This document shows, one piece after another, positions 29,251 through 38,487 of a stretch of 64,000 nucleotides of DNA; position 1 is the first letter of the stretch; every line of letters starts with the position of its first letter. Under the pieces are notes generated by a model. That model was not told the origin of the DNA. It was given only the letters and a program-made list of their open reading frames with translations, and ran no database searches. Both the position numbers and the translations under genes were made by a program. Location: the NCBI RefSeq assembly GCF_015265435.1, contig NZ_JABJWH010000010.1, forward strand, positions 1-64,000. Reading direction: 5' to 3'. Source of the stretch: Alloalcanivorax profundimaris. GTDB taxonomy: Bacteria > Pseudomonadota > Gammaproteobacteria > Pseudomonadales > Alcanivoracaceae.

Positions 29251-30427
29251 ACTTGCTCAGGTATTTCATGGCCCGCTCGATGCCTTCGATGGTGAGCGGG
29301 TACATGTGGTTGTCGGTGAGCTGCTTGATCCACTGGGTGGAGGTGGTCATCTGCCAGGCCCGTTCCGGCTCCGGGTTCAGCCAGATCACCTTCTCGTAGG
29401 TTTCCATGATGCGCTGGAACCAGACCGCGCCGGGCTCGTCGTTCCAGTGCTCCACGGAACCGCCCACGGAGTTCACCTCGTAGGGGCTCATGGCGGCGTC
29501 GCCGATGAAGATCACCCGGTAGTCGCTGCCGTACTTGTGCAGCACGTCCCAGGTGGAGGTCTTCTCGTCCCAGCGGCGGCGGTTGTCCTTCCACACGTAC
29601 TCGTAGATGAAGTTGTGGAAGTAGAAGTACTCCATGTGCTTGAACTCCAGCCGGGCGGCGGAGAACAGCTCCTCGCAGAGCTTGATGTAGGGATCCATGG
29701 AGCCGCCGATGTCGAAGAACAGCAGCACCTTGACCCGGTTTTCCTGCTCCGGGCGCATCTTGATGTCGAGCAGGCCGGCGTTGCGGGCGGTGGACTTGAT
29801 GGTGTCGTCCATGTCCAGCTCTTCGTCGCGGCCGGTGCGGGCGAACTTGCGCAGCCGGCGCAGGGCCAGCTTGATGTTGCGGATGCCCAGCTCCACGGAG
29901 TCGTCCAGGTTGCGGAACTCCCGCTTCTCCCAGACCTTCACCGCGCTCTTGTTGCGCGACGGGCCCACCATGCGGATGCCTTCCGGGTTTTCCCCGTAGC
30001 CGCCGAACGGGCTGGTGCCGCCGGTGCCGATCCACTTGTTGCCGCCCTCGTGGCGTTTTTCCTGCTCCTCCAGCCGCTTGCGCAGCTCGTCGAGAATCTT
30101 CTCCAGGCTGCCCAGGCCCTGCAGTTGTTCCCGTTCTTCCGGGGACAGGGTCTTTTCCAACTGCTGGCGCAGCCACTCCTCGGGGATGGTCTGGCTGAGC
30201 CAGTCCGGCTCGATGCTTTCCAGCCCCTCGAAGTAATGGGCGAAGGCGCGGTCGAAACGGTCATAGTACTTCTCGTCCTTGACCATCACCGCCCGGGACA
30301 GCATGTAGAAGTCCTCGATGGAACCGAACGCCACGTGGTGCTTGAGCGCGTCGAACAGATCCAGCAGCTCGCGCAGGCTCACCGGCACCCGGTGGGCGCG
30401 CAGGTCCTCGAAAAAACCGATCAGCAT
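29249..30427 (-). CDS. CoxE-like von Willebrand factor A domain protein
   Basis: This 392-aa cytoplasmic protein has a helical N-terminal half with a Gln/Glu/Arg-rich stretch (about 85-125). A C-terminal VWA-like domain starts at about 222 (RVKVLLFFDIGGSMDPY). Its metal site reads DxGxS (Asp229, Gly231, Ser233) where the canonical MIDAS is DxSxS. It is coupled to an upstream MoxR ATPase, 16 bases away; such pairs act as chaperones that load cofactors or activate partner complexes. The client is unknown. Confidence 0.87.
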   Translation of the reverse strand: MLIGFFEDLRAHRVPVSLRELLDLFDALKHHVAFGSIEDFYMLSRAVMVKDEKYYDRFDRAFAHYFEGLESIEPDWLSQTIPEEWLRQQLEKTLSPEEREQLQGLGSLEKILDELRKRLEEQEKRHEGGNKWIGTGGTSPFGGYGENPEGIRMVGPSRNKSAVKVWEKREFRNLDDSVELGIRNIKLALRRLRKFARTGRDEELDMDDTIKSTARNAGLLDIKMRPEQENRVKVLLFFDIGGSMDPYIKLCEELFSAARLEFKHMEYFYFHNFIYEYVWKDNRRRWDEKTSTWDVLHKYGSDYRVIFIGDAAMSPYEVNSVGGSVEHWNDEPGAVWFQRIMETYEKVIWLNPEPERAWQMTTSTQWIKQLTDNHMYPLTIEGIERAMKYLSK

Positions 30428-30443
30428 AAACGCTTCTCCGGGA

Positions 30444-31286
30444 TCAGCGTTCGCGGCGGCTCATGAAGGCCAGCCGTTCGAGCAGCTGCACGTCGGCTTC
30501 GTTCTTCACCAGGGCCCCGTACAGCGGCGGCACCGCGCTCTTGGTGTCGCGGTTACGCAGGATGTCCTCGGGGATGTCGTCGGCCATCAGCAGCTTGAGC
30601 CAGTCGATCAGCTCGCTGGTGGAGGGCTTCTTCTTCATGCCCGGCACCTTGCGCAGGTCGAAGAACAGCTCCAGCGCCTCGGTGACCAGCTCCTTCTTGA
30701 TCTCCGGGAAGTGCACATCAACGATCGACTGCATGGTCTTGGCGTCGGGGAAGTTGATGTAGTGGAAGAAGCAGCGGCGCAGGAAGGCGTCGGGCAGCTC
30801 CTTCTCGTTGTTGGAGGTGATGATCACGATCGGCCGCTGCTCGGCGCGCACGGTTTCGCCGGTCTCGTAGACGAAGAACTCCATGCGGTCCAGTTCCTGG
30901 AGCAGATCGTTGGGGAACTCGATGTCCGCCTTGTCGATCTCGTCGATCAGCAGCACCACCTGCTCGTCGGCGGCGAACGCCTCCCACAGCTTGCCCTTCT
31001 TGATGTAGTTGGACACGTCCTCGACGCCTTCGGCGCCGAGCTGGGAGTCGCGCAGCCGGGACACCGCGTCGTACTCATACAGACCCTGCTGGGCCTTGGT
31101 GGTGGACTTGATGTGCCAGGACAGCAGCGGCTTGCCGAGCGCTTCCGCCACCTGCTCGGCGAGCAGGGTCTTGCCGGTACCGGGCTCGCCCTTGATCAGC
31201 AGCGGACGCTGCAGGGCGATGGCCGCGTTGACGGCCATTTTCAGATCTTCCGTGGCAACGTACTTTTCGGTGCCCTGAAACTGCAT
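30444..31286 (-). CDS. MoxR-family AAA+ ATPase
   Basis: The 280-aa AAA+ protein has Walker A GEPGTGKT (33-40), Walker B LLIDEIDKAD (112-121), sensor 1 ITSNNEKELPDAFLRRCFF and an Arg finger in that segment. I start at the ATG at 31286 with GGAGAA upstream; the frame extends further as a shadow. First gene of the pair with the CoxE-like VWA protein. MoxR/VWA pairs usually mature metalloenzymes; no such target lies next to it here. Confidence 0.92.
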   Translation of the reverse strand: MQFQGTEKYVATEDLKMAVNAAIALQRPLLIKGEPGTGKTLLAEQVAEALGKPLLSWHIKSTTKAQQGLYEYDAVSRLRDSQLGAEGVEDVSNYIKKGKLWEAFAADEQVVLLIDEIDKADIEFPNDLLQELDRMEFFVYETGETVRAEQRPIVIITSNNEKELPDAFLRRCFFHYINFPDAKTMQSIVDVHFPEIKKELVTEALELFFDLRKVPGMKKKPSTSELIDWLKLLMADDIPEDILRNRDTKSAVPPLYGALVKNEADVQLLERLAFMSRRER

Positions 31287-31410
31287 GCGGGTTCTCCACA
31301 TCATCGAGAATAACGGCGAGCACTCTAGCAACCCCCGGCCCCCGGGCAAAGGGCCGGAACCGCCACGGAGCGGGAGGATTACGTCAGTGGCTGTGCCATA
31401 ATCGCCGCCC

Positions 31411-32127
31411 ATGAACCTGTTCCTGCTGCACCCCGAGCAACACCTGGAAGGCGATCTTTGGCGTCTCGACGAGCGCCAGAGCGCCCACGCGCGTACCGTG
31501 CTGAAGCTGGCCGAGGGCGACACCTGTCGCGCCGGCGTGCTCAACGACGGCCTTGGCGAGGCACGGATAGAATCCTTAAAAAACAAAGAGATAACGTTAT
31601 CTTTTAAAGTGGATTCAAAGCCGCCGGCGCCGCTGCCGCTGAATCTGGTACTGGCCCTGCCCCGCCCCAAGATGCTCAAACGCCTGCTGATCGACGCCGC
31701 CAGCCTGGGCATCAAGCGCATCGTGCTGATCAACGCCTGGAAGGTGGACAAGAGCTATTGGCGCACCCCCAACCTGAAGGCCGGGTTGCTGCGGGAAAAA
31801 CTGCTCCTGGGTCTGGAGCAGGCCGGCGACACGGTGCTGCCGGAGCTGATCCAGGCGCCGCGCTTCCGGCCGTTCGTGGAGGATGATCTGGATGGCTGGG
31901 CTGGTCCCGGGGCGCGTTACCTCGCCCACCCCGGCGACCACCCCGCCCTGCCCCACGAGCAGGCCGGACCGGCCACCCTAGCGATCGGGCCGGAAGGGGG
32001 CTGGACACCGTTCGAGGTGGAGTTGCTGCAGGAACACGGCTTCCGGGCGCACCGCTTCGGCACCCGCATTCTGCGGGTGGAGACGGCTTTGCCGGCTTTG
32101 GTGGGGGCTTTGATGCGGTTGCCGTAG
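31411..32127 (+). CDS. rsmE: 16S rRNA (uracil-1498-N3)-methyltransferase
   Basis: Methylates U1498 in 16S rRNA. The 238-aa SPOUT enzyme has an N-terminal PUA-like part (LDERQSAHARTVLKLAEGDTC) and a C-terminal knotted SAM-binding domain with LAIGPEGGWTPFEVELLQEHGF and FGTRILRVETALPALVGAL. One AT-rich patch at about 31565-31615 (KNKEITLSFKVDSK) differs from the GC-rich surroundings but stays in frame. Confidence 0.95.
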   Translation: MNLFLLHPEQHLEGDLWRLDERQSAHARTVLKLAEGDTCRAGVLNDGLGEARIESLKNKEITLSFKVDSKPPAPLPLNLVLALPRPKMLKRLLIDAASLGIKRIVLINAWKVDKSYWRTPNLKAGLLREKLLLGLEQAGDTVLPELIQAPRFRPFVEDDLDGWAGPGARYLAHPGDHPALPHEQAGPATLAIGPEGGWTPFEVELLQEHGFRAHRFGTRILRVETALPALVGALMRLP

Positions 32128-32140
32128 GGCGTGGCGGGTT

Positions 32141-32204
32141 ATCGCGACTGAAGTCGCTCCTACGGGGACGTACGACCCGCCGTAGGAGCGACTTCAGTCG
32201 CGAT
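32141..32204. repeat. REP-like perfect inverted repeat
   Basis: Two perfectly complementary 24-base arms (32141-32164 and 32181-32204) flank a 16-base loop. The arm begins ATCGCGACTGAAGTCGCTCC. It sits between the converging ends of rsmE and rluB and could also act as a bidirectional mRNA-stabilising hairpin. Confidence 0.8.
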
Positions 32205-32219
32205 GGCTTGCTAAATGCC

Positions 32220-33059
32220 TTAGCGGCGGTAGGGGTTGCGGCGCGGCTTGCGCGGTGGCTTGTTGCCGCGCTGGTGGCGCAGCCGGGCGCGGCCATACAG
32301 GCCGGTGTACTTCTTGCCCTTCAGGTCCACCCGGTCGGTGAGCGGCTTGATCTCCTCGGCGGTGAGCTCCTTCCAGCGGCCCAGGCGCAGGTCCGAGGGC
32401 AGTGTCAGGTCACCGAAGCGGATGCGGATCAGGCGCGCCACTTCCAGGTCCTGGGACTGGAACAGGCGGCGCACTTCCCGGTATTTGCCCCCGGTGAGGC
32501 TGACCTTGTACCAGCGGTTGGCGCCTTCCTCGGCGCCGCCGGCGTCCTCGATGCTCTCGAACCGGGACACCCCGTCCTCCAGCAGCACGCCATCGAGCAG
32601 CGCCTGGCGCTTGGCGTCTGTGAGATCGCCGTGCACCCGCACCGCGTATTCCCGGACGAAGCCGTTGGACGGATGCATCAGCCGGTGGGCCAGTTCACCG
32701 TCGGTGGTGAACAGCATCAGGCCGGTGGTGTTGATGTCCAGGCGGCCCACCTGCACCCAGCGCAGGCCCTGCAGCCGCGGCAGGTTGTCGAACACCGTGG
32801 GGCGCCCCTGCGGATCGTTCCGCGAGCACACCTCCCCGGCGGGCTTGTGATAAACGATCACGCGCCGAATTACGTCTTCTTCCGCCTTCACTGGAATGAT
32901 CCTGCCGTCCACTCTGATCGTGTCTTCCGGCTCCACCCGGTCTCCCAGGGTCGCCACCTGGCCGTTCACGGAGACGCGCCCATCGGCGATCCAGGTCTCC
33001 AGTTCACGGCGTGATCCCAGCCCGGTGCGGGCCAGGACTTTCTGCAATTTCTCACTCAT
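32220..33059 (-). CDS. rluB: 23S rRNA pseudouridine-2605 synthase
   Basis: This 279-aa RsuA/RluB-family enzyme has an N-terminal S4 RNA-binding domain (SEKLQKVLARTGLGSRRELETWI) and a catalytic domain with GRLDINTTGLMLFTTDG, where Asp108 is the nucleophile. The basic tail ends in RKPRRNPYRR. I use the ATG at 33059, which overlaps the scpB stop by 8 bases. The trpS-scpA-scpB-rluB order is common in gammaproteobacteria and supports RluB over RluE or RsuA. Confidence 0.94.
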   Translation of the reverse strand: MSEKLQKVLARTGLGSRRELETWIADGRVSVNGQVATLGDRVEPEDTIRVDGRIIPVKAEEDVIRRVIVYHKPAGEVCSRNDPQGRPTVFDNLPRLQGLRWVQVGRLDINTTGLMLFTTDGELAHRLMHPSNGFVREYAVRVHGDLTDAKRQALLDGVLLEDGVSRFESIEDAGGAEEGANRWYKVSLTGGKYREVRRLFQSQDLEVARLIRIRFGDLTLPSDLRLGRWKELTAEEIKPLTDRVDLKGKKYTGLYGRARLRHQRGNKPPRKPRRNPYRR

Positions 33060-33927
33060 GACGGGTCGATTCGTCCTCGTTGGCGGCATCATCGCCGCCG
33101 TCGTCGTCGTTCGTTCGCGGCTCCGCCTCGGCGGCGGCCGGCGCCACCGGCGCGGCGTCGTTCTCCGCTTCCGGCGAGCCCTTGTGGCGGAATTCGGTCT
33201 CGAAACCGGCGTTGACCGCGTCCACCTTGTCGATGCTCATCAGGGTGGCCTCGTCGATCTCCGGCTCGTCGTCCTCATAGCCGAACAGGCGCTCCTCGGC
33301 CTGCTGGCGCTCGCCCTCGGTGGCGGCGCCCTCCCCGTCTTCCGGGTCGTCGTCGTCCGGATCCGGCACGTCGCTGAGCGCCAGTTCCTCGTTGAGCTTG
33401 TCGAGATCCTTGATCTCCGACAGCGGCGGCAGGTCTTCCAGGCTCTTCAGGTCGAAGTAGTCCAGGAACTGCCGGGTGGTGGCGAACATGGCCGGCCGGC
33501 CGGGCACGTCCCGGTGCCCCACCACCCGCACCCAGCCCCGTTCCAGCAGGCTTTTGACGATGTGCGAGCTCACCGACACGCCGCGGATTTCCTCGATCTC
33601 GCCGCGGGTGATCGGCTGGCGGTAGGCCACCAGCGCCAGCGTCTCCAGGATGGCGCGGCTGTAGCGCGGCGGCTTCTCCTGCCACAGGCGGCTCACCCAG
33701 GGCCCCAGGTCCTTGCGCACCTGGAAGCGGAAGCCGCTGGCCACTTCGCGCAACTCCACGCCGCGCTCGCCGTATTCCTCGCCGATCTCCTCCAGCAGCC
33801 GAGACAGCTCCGCCTTGTCCGGCCGTTCCTGTTCATCGAACAGCATCAACAGAGCGTCCCGGTCCAGGGGGCCGTCGGCGGCGAAGATCGCCGCTTCCAT
33901 GATGTTCTTGATCCGTTGCGGCTCCAC
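33052..33927 (-). CDS. scpB: Segregation and condensation protein B
   Basis: The 291-aa kleisin-interacting protein has two winged-helix domains (about 1-170), including RAILETLALVAYRQPITRGEIEEIRGV and LLERGWVRVVGHRDVPGRPAMFATTRQFLDYFDL. A long acidic, low-complexity C-terminus (about 190-291) is probably disordered. It works with ScpA and SMC/MksB-type proteins in chromosome condensation. It starts with GTG at 33927, two bases after scpA. Confidence 0.94.
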   Translation of the reverse strand: MEPQRIKNIMEAAIFAADGPLDRDALLMLFDEQERPDKAELSRLLEEIGEEYGERGVELREVASGFRFQVRKDLGPWVSRLWQEKPPRYSRAILETLALVAYRQPITRGEIEEIRGVSVSSHIVKSLLERGWVRVVGHRDVPGRPAMFATTRQFLDYFDLKSLEDLPPLSEIKDLDKLNEELALSDVPDPDDDDPEDGEGAATEGERQQAEERLFGYEDDEPEIDEATLMSIDKVDAVNAGFETEFRHKGSPEAENDAAPVAPAAAEAEPRTNDDDGGDDAANEDESTRHE

Positions 33928-33929
33928 GA

Positions 33930-34859
33930 TCAGTCGTCCTCGGCTGTGTCGGTTGAGGGCTCGTCGTCGATCTCCAGCGCCGCCAGCGCTTCACTTTCCT
34001 CCAGCACCAGGGTCTTCGCCTTGACGTGGATCGGGCTGAAGGGCTCATTCTGGATCAGCTCGATCAGCGACCCCTTCACCAGCTCCAGCACCGCCAGGAA
34101 GCTCACCACCACGCCCAGGCGGCCCTCCTCGGCCTCGAACAGCTCCACGAAGGGCACGAAATCCCGGCCCTTGAGGCGGTCCAGCACGTTCGCCATGCGT
34201 TCCCGGGTGGACAGCTTCTCCCGGGAAACCTGGTGGCTTTCGAACATATCGGCCCGGTGCAGCACTTCCTTGAAGGCCAGCAGCAGCTCGCGCAGGTCCA
34301 CGTCCGGCTGCGCTTTCTCGCGTACATAGTCCGGACGGCGCGCGGCGGCCATCTGAAAGTCCCGCTCCTGGCGCGGCAGGGCGTCGATGTCCTCGGCGGC
34401 CTGCTTGAAGCGCTCGTATTCCTGCAGCCGGCGGATCAACTCCGCGCGCGGATCCTCGGCGTCTTCCTCGTCGTCGTGGCTGGGCCGCGGCAACAGGGTG
34501 CGCGACTTGATCTCGCCCAGCATGGCGGCCATCACCAGGTATTCGGCGGCCAACTCCAGGTTGAGCGCCTTCATCAGCTCCACGTACTCCATGTACTGGC
34601 TGGTGATCTGCGCCACCGGGATGTCGAGAATGTCCAGGTTCTGGCGCTTGATCAGATAGAGCAGCAGATCCAGCGGCCCCTCGAACGCCTCCAGAAACAC
34701 TTCCAGGGCGTCCGGCGGAATGTAGAGGTCGTCGGGCAGCTTGGTGATCGCCTGGCCGTACATCAGACCAAAAGGCATCTCCGCCTGCTGCGGATTCAGC
34801 GGCGCCAGCGGATTGTTACCGCCGCCCTGGGGGGCCTGTTGGTCGACGACGTCGTTCAT
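33930..34859 (-). CDS. scpA: Segregation and condensation protein A (kleisin)
   Basis: The 309-aa ScpA/kleisin contains the N-terminal LEAFEGPLDLLLYLIKRQNLDILDIPVAQITSQYMEYV block (about 48-90) and a C-terminal winged helix (GRLGVVVSFLAVLELVKGSLIELIQ). It bridges SMC heads and binds an ScpB dimer. It lies between trpS and scpB, with a 25-base gap to trpS. Confidence 0.95.
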   Translation of the reverse strand: MNDVVDQQAPQGGGNNPLAPLNPQQAEMPFGLMYGQAITKLPDDLYIPPDALEVFLEAFEGPLDLLLYLIKRQNLDILDIPVAQITSQYMEYVELMKALNLELAAEYLVMAAMLGEIKSRTLLPRPSHDDEEDAEDPRAELIRRLQEYERFKQAAEDIDALPRQERDFQMAAARRPDYVREKAQPDVDLRELLLAFKEVLHRADMFESHQVSREKLSTRERMANVLDRLKGRDFVPFVELFEAEEGRLGVVVSFLAVLELVKGSLIELIQNEPFSPIHVKAKTLVLEESEALAALEIDDEPSTDTAEDD

Positions 34860-34884
34860 GGCTGCTGTCCCGCCTCCTTGGCGA

Positions 34885-36099
34885 TCACCGGTAGTGGAGT
34901 CCCATGGCCGCGCGCACTTCCTCGAGGGTGGCGCGGGCTACCTCGCGGGCCTCCTCGCAGCCCTCGGCGACGATGGTGCGCACCAGATCCGGGTTGCGCA
35001 GGTGTTCCTCGGCGCGCCTGCGGATCGGCGCCAGCTCTTCCTGAACCGCCTCGATCACCGGCTTCTTGCATTCCAGACAACCGATGCCGGCGGTGGTGCA
35101 GCCCTCGCGCACCCACGCCTGGGTGTCGTCGTCGGAATACACCTTGTGGAATTCCCACACCGGGCATTTCTCCGGGTTGCCGGGGTCGCTGCGGCGTACC
35201 CGCGCCGGGTCCGTGGGCATGCGCCGGATCTTGGCGTCCACCTCGTCCGGTTCCTCGCGCAGGCTGATGAAGTTGCCATAGGACTTGGACATCTTCTGAC
35301 CGTCCAGGCCCGGCATGCGCGACGCCGGCGTGAGCAGGGACTGCGGCTCGGGCAGGATCACCTTGCCACCGCCTTCCAGGTCGCCGTTGAGCCGTTCCTT
35401 GTCGCCCAGCGTAATGTTCTGCTGACCCTGCACCAGAGCGCGGGCGGTTTCCAGGGCGGTCTCGTCGCCCTGCTCCTGATACTTGCGGCGGTTGTCCGTG
35501 TAGATGCGTGCCTGTTTCTTGCCCATCTTCTTGATGGCGGCGATCACCGCCTCCTCGAAGCCGGGCTCGCGGCCGTACAGATGGTTGAAGCGGCGCGCCA
35601 CTTCCCGGGTCAGCTCCACGTGGGCCACCTGATCGGCGCCCACCGGCACCTGCCCGGCCCGGTAGATCAGGATATCGGCGGCCTGCAGCAGCGGGTAACC
35701 GAGGAACCCGTAGGTGCTCAGGTCCTTCTCGCGCAGTTTCTCCTGCTGGTCCTTGTAGGTGGGAACCCGCTCCAGCCAGGACAGCGGCGTCATCATGGAG
35801 AGCAGCAGATGCAGCTCCGCGTGCTCGGGCACCTGGCTCTGGATGAACAGGGTCGCCGAGCCCGGATTGACGCCGGCGGCGAGCCAGTCGATCACCAGAT
35901 CCCAGACATGGTCCTGGATGGCGTGCGGATTCTCATACTCAGTGGTGAGACCGTGCCAGTCCGCGACGAAAAAGAAACACTCGTACTCGTGCTGCAAACG
36001 TACCCAGTTCTTGAGCACGCCATGGTAGTGCCCCAGATGCAGGCGCCCGGTGGCGCGCATGCCCGATACCACTCTTTGGGAGGGAACCACGGAACTCAA
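34885..36099 (-). CDS. trpS: Tryptophan--tRNA ligase
   Basis: The 404-aa class I synthetase has its HIGH motif as HLGH (21-24) and KMSKS at 269-273. It is the longer form of TrpRS, with an inserted segment before KMSKS and a C-terminal extension compared with the ~330-aa enzyme. The start follows a 147-base leader that holds an inverted repeat, listed separately. It heads the trpS-scpA-scpB-rluB run. Confidence 0.96.
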   Translation of the reverse strand: MSSVVPSQRVVSGMRATGRLHLGHYHGVLKNWVRLQHEYECFFFVADWHGLTTEYENPHAIQDHVWDLVIDWLAAGVNPGSATLFIQSQVPEHAELHLLLSMMTPLSWLERVPTYKDQQEKLREKDLSTYGFLGYPLLQAADILIYRAGQVPVGADQVAHVELTREVARRFNHLYGREPGFEEAVIAAIKKMGKKQARIYTDNRRKYQEQGDETALETARALVQGQQNITLGDKERLNGDLEGGGKVILPEPQSLLTPASRMPGLDGQKMSKSYGNFISLREEPDEVDAKIRRMPTDPARVRRSDPGNPEKCPVWEFHKVYSDDDTQAWVREGCTTAGIGCLECKKPVIEAVQEELAPIRRRAEEHLRNPDLVRTIVAEGCEEAREVARATLEEVRAAMGLHYR

Positions 36100-36164
36100 A
36101 AGCCGACTCCTGTCGTAACGGCAAGAAAGCGGCGATTATAAAGGGAACCGCCGGGGTAAAGACA

Positions 36165-36224
36165 GGGCTGGCATCCTGCTAGCTCATAAACCATGCAAAC
36201 TTCATGCAGGCCCGATGCCAGCCC
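36165..36224 (-). promoter_or_regulatory. Inverted repeat with a mini-ORF between yciO and trpS
   Basis: GGGCTGGCATC (36165-36175) and GATGCCAGCCC (36214-36224) pair perfectly; CCTGC and GCAGG extend the stem with a 3-base bulge. On the minus strand the loop encodes MKFAWFMS (36205-36179), with one Trp codon. It lacks a T-run in either direction. It may end yciO transcription or sit in the trpS leader. Confidence 0.4.
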
Positions 36225-36246
36225 GCCGCGCCGGGGTTACGGGTGT

Positions 36247-36870
36247 TCAGAAAATGGCGTCCAGGGGCCCGGCGCCCTCGCGCACCACTTCCGGGCCGGT
36301 GCCGTCGGCCAGGGAGATCACGGTGGTCTCGGTGACCCCGCAGAAACCGCCGTCGATCACCAGGTCCACCTGGCCCTGCAGGAAGTCGCGCACGTCCTGG
36401 GGATCGGTGAGCGGGAACTCGTCGTCCGGCAGGTGCGCCGTGGAGGTCATGATCGGCCCGCCCTGCTCGTGCAGCAGCGCCTGGCAGATCGGATGATCGG
36501 GCACGCGGATGCCGATGGTGCGCTTTTTCGGGTGCATCAGGCGCCTCGGCACCTCGTTGGTGGCCTTGAGGATGAAGGTATAGGGCCCCGGCGTGTGCGC
36601 CTTGAGCAGACGGTAGTCCGGATTGTCCACCTTGGCGAACAGGGCCAGCACGGACAGGTCCGGGCACAGCAGGGTGAACTGGTGTTTGTCGTCCAGCCGG
36701 CGCAGGCGGATCAGGCGCTCCAGGGCGTCCTTTTCGCCAATGCCGCAACCCAGGGCGTAGGTGGTGTCCGTGGGGTAGGCGATCAGCCCGCCCTGGCGGA
36801 TCACGTCCACGGCCTGGCGGATCAGGCGCGGCTGGGGCGTTTCGGGATGAATATGCAATACGTCGGTCAT
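36247..36870 (-). CDS. yciO: L-threonylcarbamoyladenylate synthase-type protein, YciO/TsaC family
   Basis: This 207-aa single-domain YrdC-fold protein has GLIAYPTDTTYALGC (substrate and nucleotide site) and a KxR-type set (IRLRRLDDKHQFTLLC). It is YciO-like rather than the Sua5 form, as it lacks the C-terminal Sua5 domain. The family makes threonylcarbamoyl-AMP for tRNA t6A. It is coupled to yciV (ATGA overlap). Confidence 0.92.
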   Translation of the reverse strand: MTDVLHIHPETPQPRLIRQAVDVIRQGGLIAYPTDTTYALGCGIGEKDALERLIRLRRLDDKHQFTLLCPDLSVLALFAKVDNPDYRLLKAHTPGPYTFILKATNEVPRRLMHPKKRTIGIRVPDHPICQALLHEQGGPIMTSTAHLPDDEFPLTDPQDVRDFLQGQVDLVIDGGFCGVTETTVISLADGTGPEVVREGAGPLDAIF

Positions 36871-37748
36871 GGGGCGGCATTCTCCACCCGCCCCTGGGCG
36901 GGCGCAAGCCGCCAGACCGGGGTGCCGTCCGGCGGAAACGGCGGCAACCCGCCCAGGCTCAGCCACTTCTGGCCCGGGGAGTGGAAATCGCTGCCGCCGG
37001 AGACCGCCAGGCCGAAGTGGCGCCAGCATTCCTCCAGCAGGCCGGCCTGGTGGCGGGTGAGCCCGGGCAGCACCGCCTCCATGGCCTGGCCGCCGGCGGC
37101 GCGGAAGTCGCGCACCAGCTCGCGCAACCGCTTGCGGGTCAGGTTGTAGGCCTGGGGATGGGCCAGCACCGGCACGCCGCCGCCGGCACTCAGGTCCTGG
37201 ATGCCCTGCTCCAGGCTCACCCACGGGGTGGACACGAAGGCCGACTGGCCTTTCTTGAGAAAGCGATTGAAGGCGTGGCGCTGGTCGCGGACCACGCCCT
37301 CCTCCACCAGCACGCGGGCGAACCAGGGCCGGCCCGGGGTGTCCGAATCCGCCAGGGCGCAGGCCTTGGCGTAGCTGTCGGAGAGCCGCGCCGCCTTGTC
37401 GAGCCGGGCGCCGATGCGCCGCGCCCGCTGGCGGCGGGCTTCCAGCTGGTCGGCGACGCGGGCGGCGAGCACCGGGCAGTCCGGGTCCACCCACAGGCCC
37501 AGCACATGGATTTCACGGCTGCCCCACAGCACCGACAGCTCGATGCCGTTGATCAGGGTGAGGCCGTGGCGCGCCGCCGCCGCGTGGGCCTCGGGCAGCC
37601 CGGCCAGGGTATCGTGGTCGGTGAGCGCCAGGGCGTCGACGCCGTATTCGGCGGCGCGTGCCACCAGATCCGCCGGTGCCAGGACGCCATCGGAGGCCAG
37701 GCTGTGGCAGTGCAGGTCGGGACGCTGGAAGGGAGCGGGTTCGGTCAT
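36867..37748 (-). CDS. rnm: PHP-domain phosphoesterase (RNase AM / YciV)
   Basis: This 293-aa PHP-family hydrolase begins with DLHCHSLASDG, has LTDHDTLAG and LINGIELSVLWGSREIHVLGL, and ends with SGGSDFHSPG, so all metal-ligand motifs are present. YciV-type enzymes trim 5' ends of rRNA precursors and hydrolyse 3',5'-nucleoside bisphosphates. I start it at the ATG at 37748. It forms an operon with yciO and is divergent from yciB, as in many gammaproteobacteria. Confidence 0.92.
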   Translation of the reverse strand: MTEPAPFQRPDLHCHSLASDGVLAPADLVARAAEYGVDALALTDHDTLAGLPEAHAAAARHGLTLINGIELSVLWGSREIHVLGLWVDPDCPVLAARVADQLEARRQRARRIGARLDKAARLSDSYAKACALADSDTPGRPWFARVLVEEGVVRDQRHAFNRFLKKGQSAFVSTPWVSLEQGIQDLSAGGGVPVLAHPQAYNLTRKRLRELVRDFRAAGGQAMEAVLPGLTRHQAGLLEECWRHFGLAVSGGSDFHSPGQKWLSLGGLPPFPPDGTPVWRLAPAQGRVENAAP

Positions 37749-37839
37749 GTTACGAACGGTACCACACTCACCACCCCGGGCGGGATGATTTGCCGTGCGG
37801 TTCCCGATACCATCGGCGGTCCGAGCGAGGAACGATTTC

Positions 37840-38487
37840 ATGAAGCAACTGTTCGATTACCTGCCGGTGGTGGTGTTTTTCGGCCTCTATTTCCTGAGTG
37901 GCCGGGACATCATGCTGGCCACCTGGGGCATCATCGGCGCCACCACCTTCCAGGTGCTGGCCGGCCGGCTGATCTGGAAGCGCTGGCACCGGCTGCACCT
38001 GGTGGTGCTCGCCATCACCCTGGTGTTCGGCGGCCTCACCCTGCTGCTGCGAGACGACGTGTTCATCAAGTGGCGGCCCTCGATCATCAGCTTCGTGCTC
38101 GCCGCGGTGCTGCTGGTGGGGCATTTTCTGCGCGAGCGCAATCTGCTGCAGCGTCTGTGCGAGCGGCTGATGGTGAGCGGCTTCGGTTTCGTGGTGGCTC
38201 TGGAAAAGCGCGACTGGAGCCGCCTGAATCTGGCTTTCGTGCTCTACTTCCTGGGCCTGGGCCTGCTCAACCTGTTCATCGCCTACAATTTCAGCACCGA
38301 TTTCTGGGTGAATTTCAAACTGTTCGGTTTCACCGCCATCCAGATGGTGTTCTACGTGGCCGCCTTCCTGTATTTCTACAAACGCATGCCGGAAGCGGAC
38401 CGCGACCGCCTGTTTCATCAGGACAAAAAAGCCCCGGAACCGACCAAGAAGGACGACGAGGACGATGCTGTACGCGATCATCAGTGA
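37840..38487 (+). CDS. yciB: Inner-membrane septation protein A
   Basis: This 215-aa protein of the YciB/IspZ family has about six hydrophobic helices and the typical N-terminus [31 protein letters not shown]. It is an inner-membrane protein tied to cell-envelope integrity and cell division. A GAGG box lies about 9 bases before the ATG at 37840. The last 23 bases overlap the yciI start. Confidence 0.93.
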   Translation: MKQLFDYLPVVVFFGLYFLSGRDIMLATWGIIGATTFQVLAGRLIWKRWHRLHLVVLAITLVFGGLTLLLRDDVFIKWRPSIISFVLAAVLLVGHFLRERNLLQRLCERLMVSGFGFVVALEKRDWSRLNLAFVLYFLGLGLLNLFIAYNFSTDFWVNFKLFGFTAIQMVFYVAAFLYFYKRMPEADRDRLFHQDKKAPEPTKKDDEDDAVRDHQ

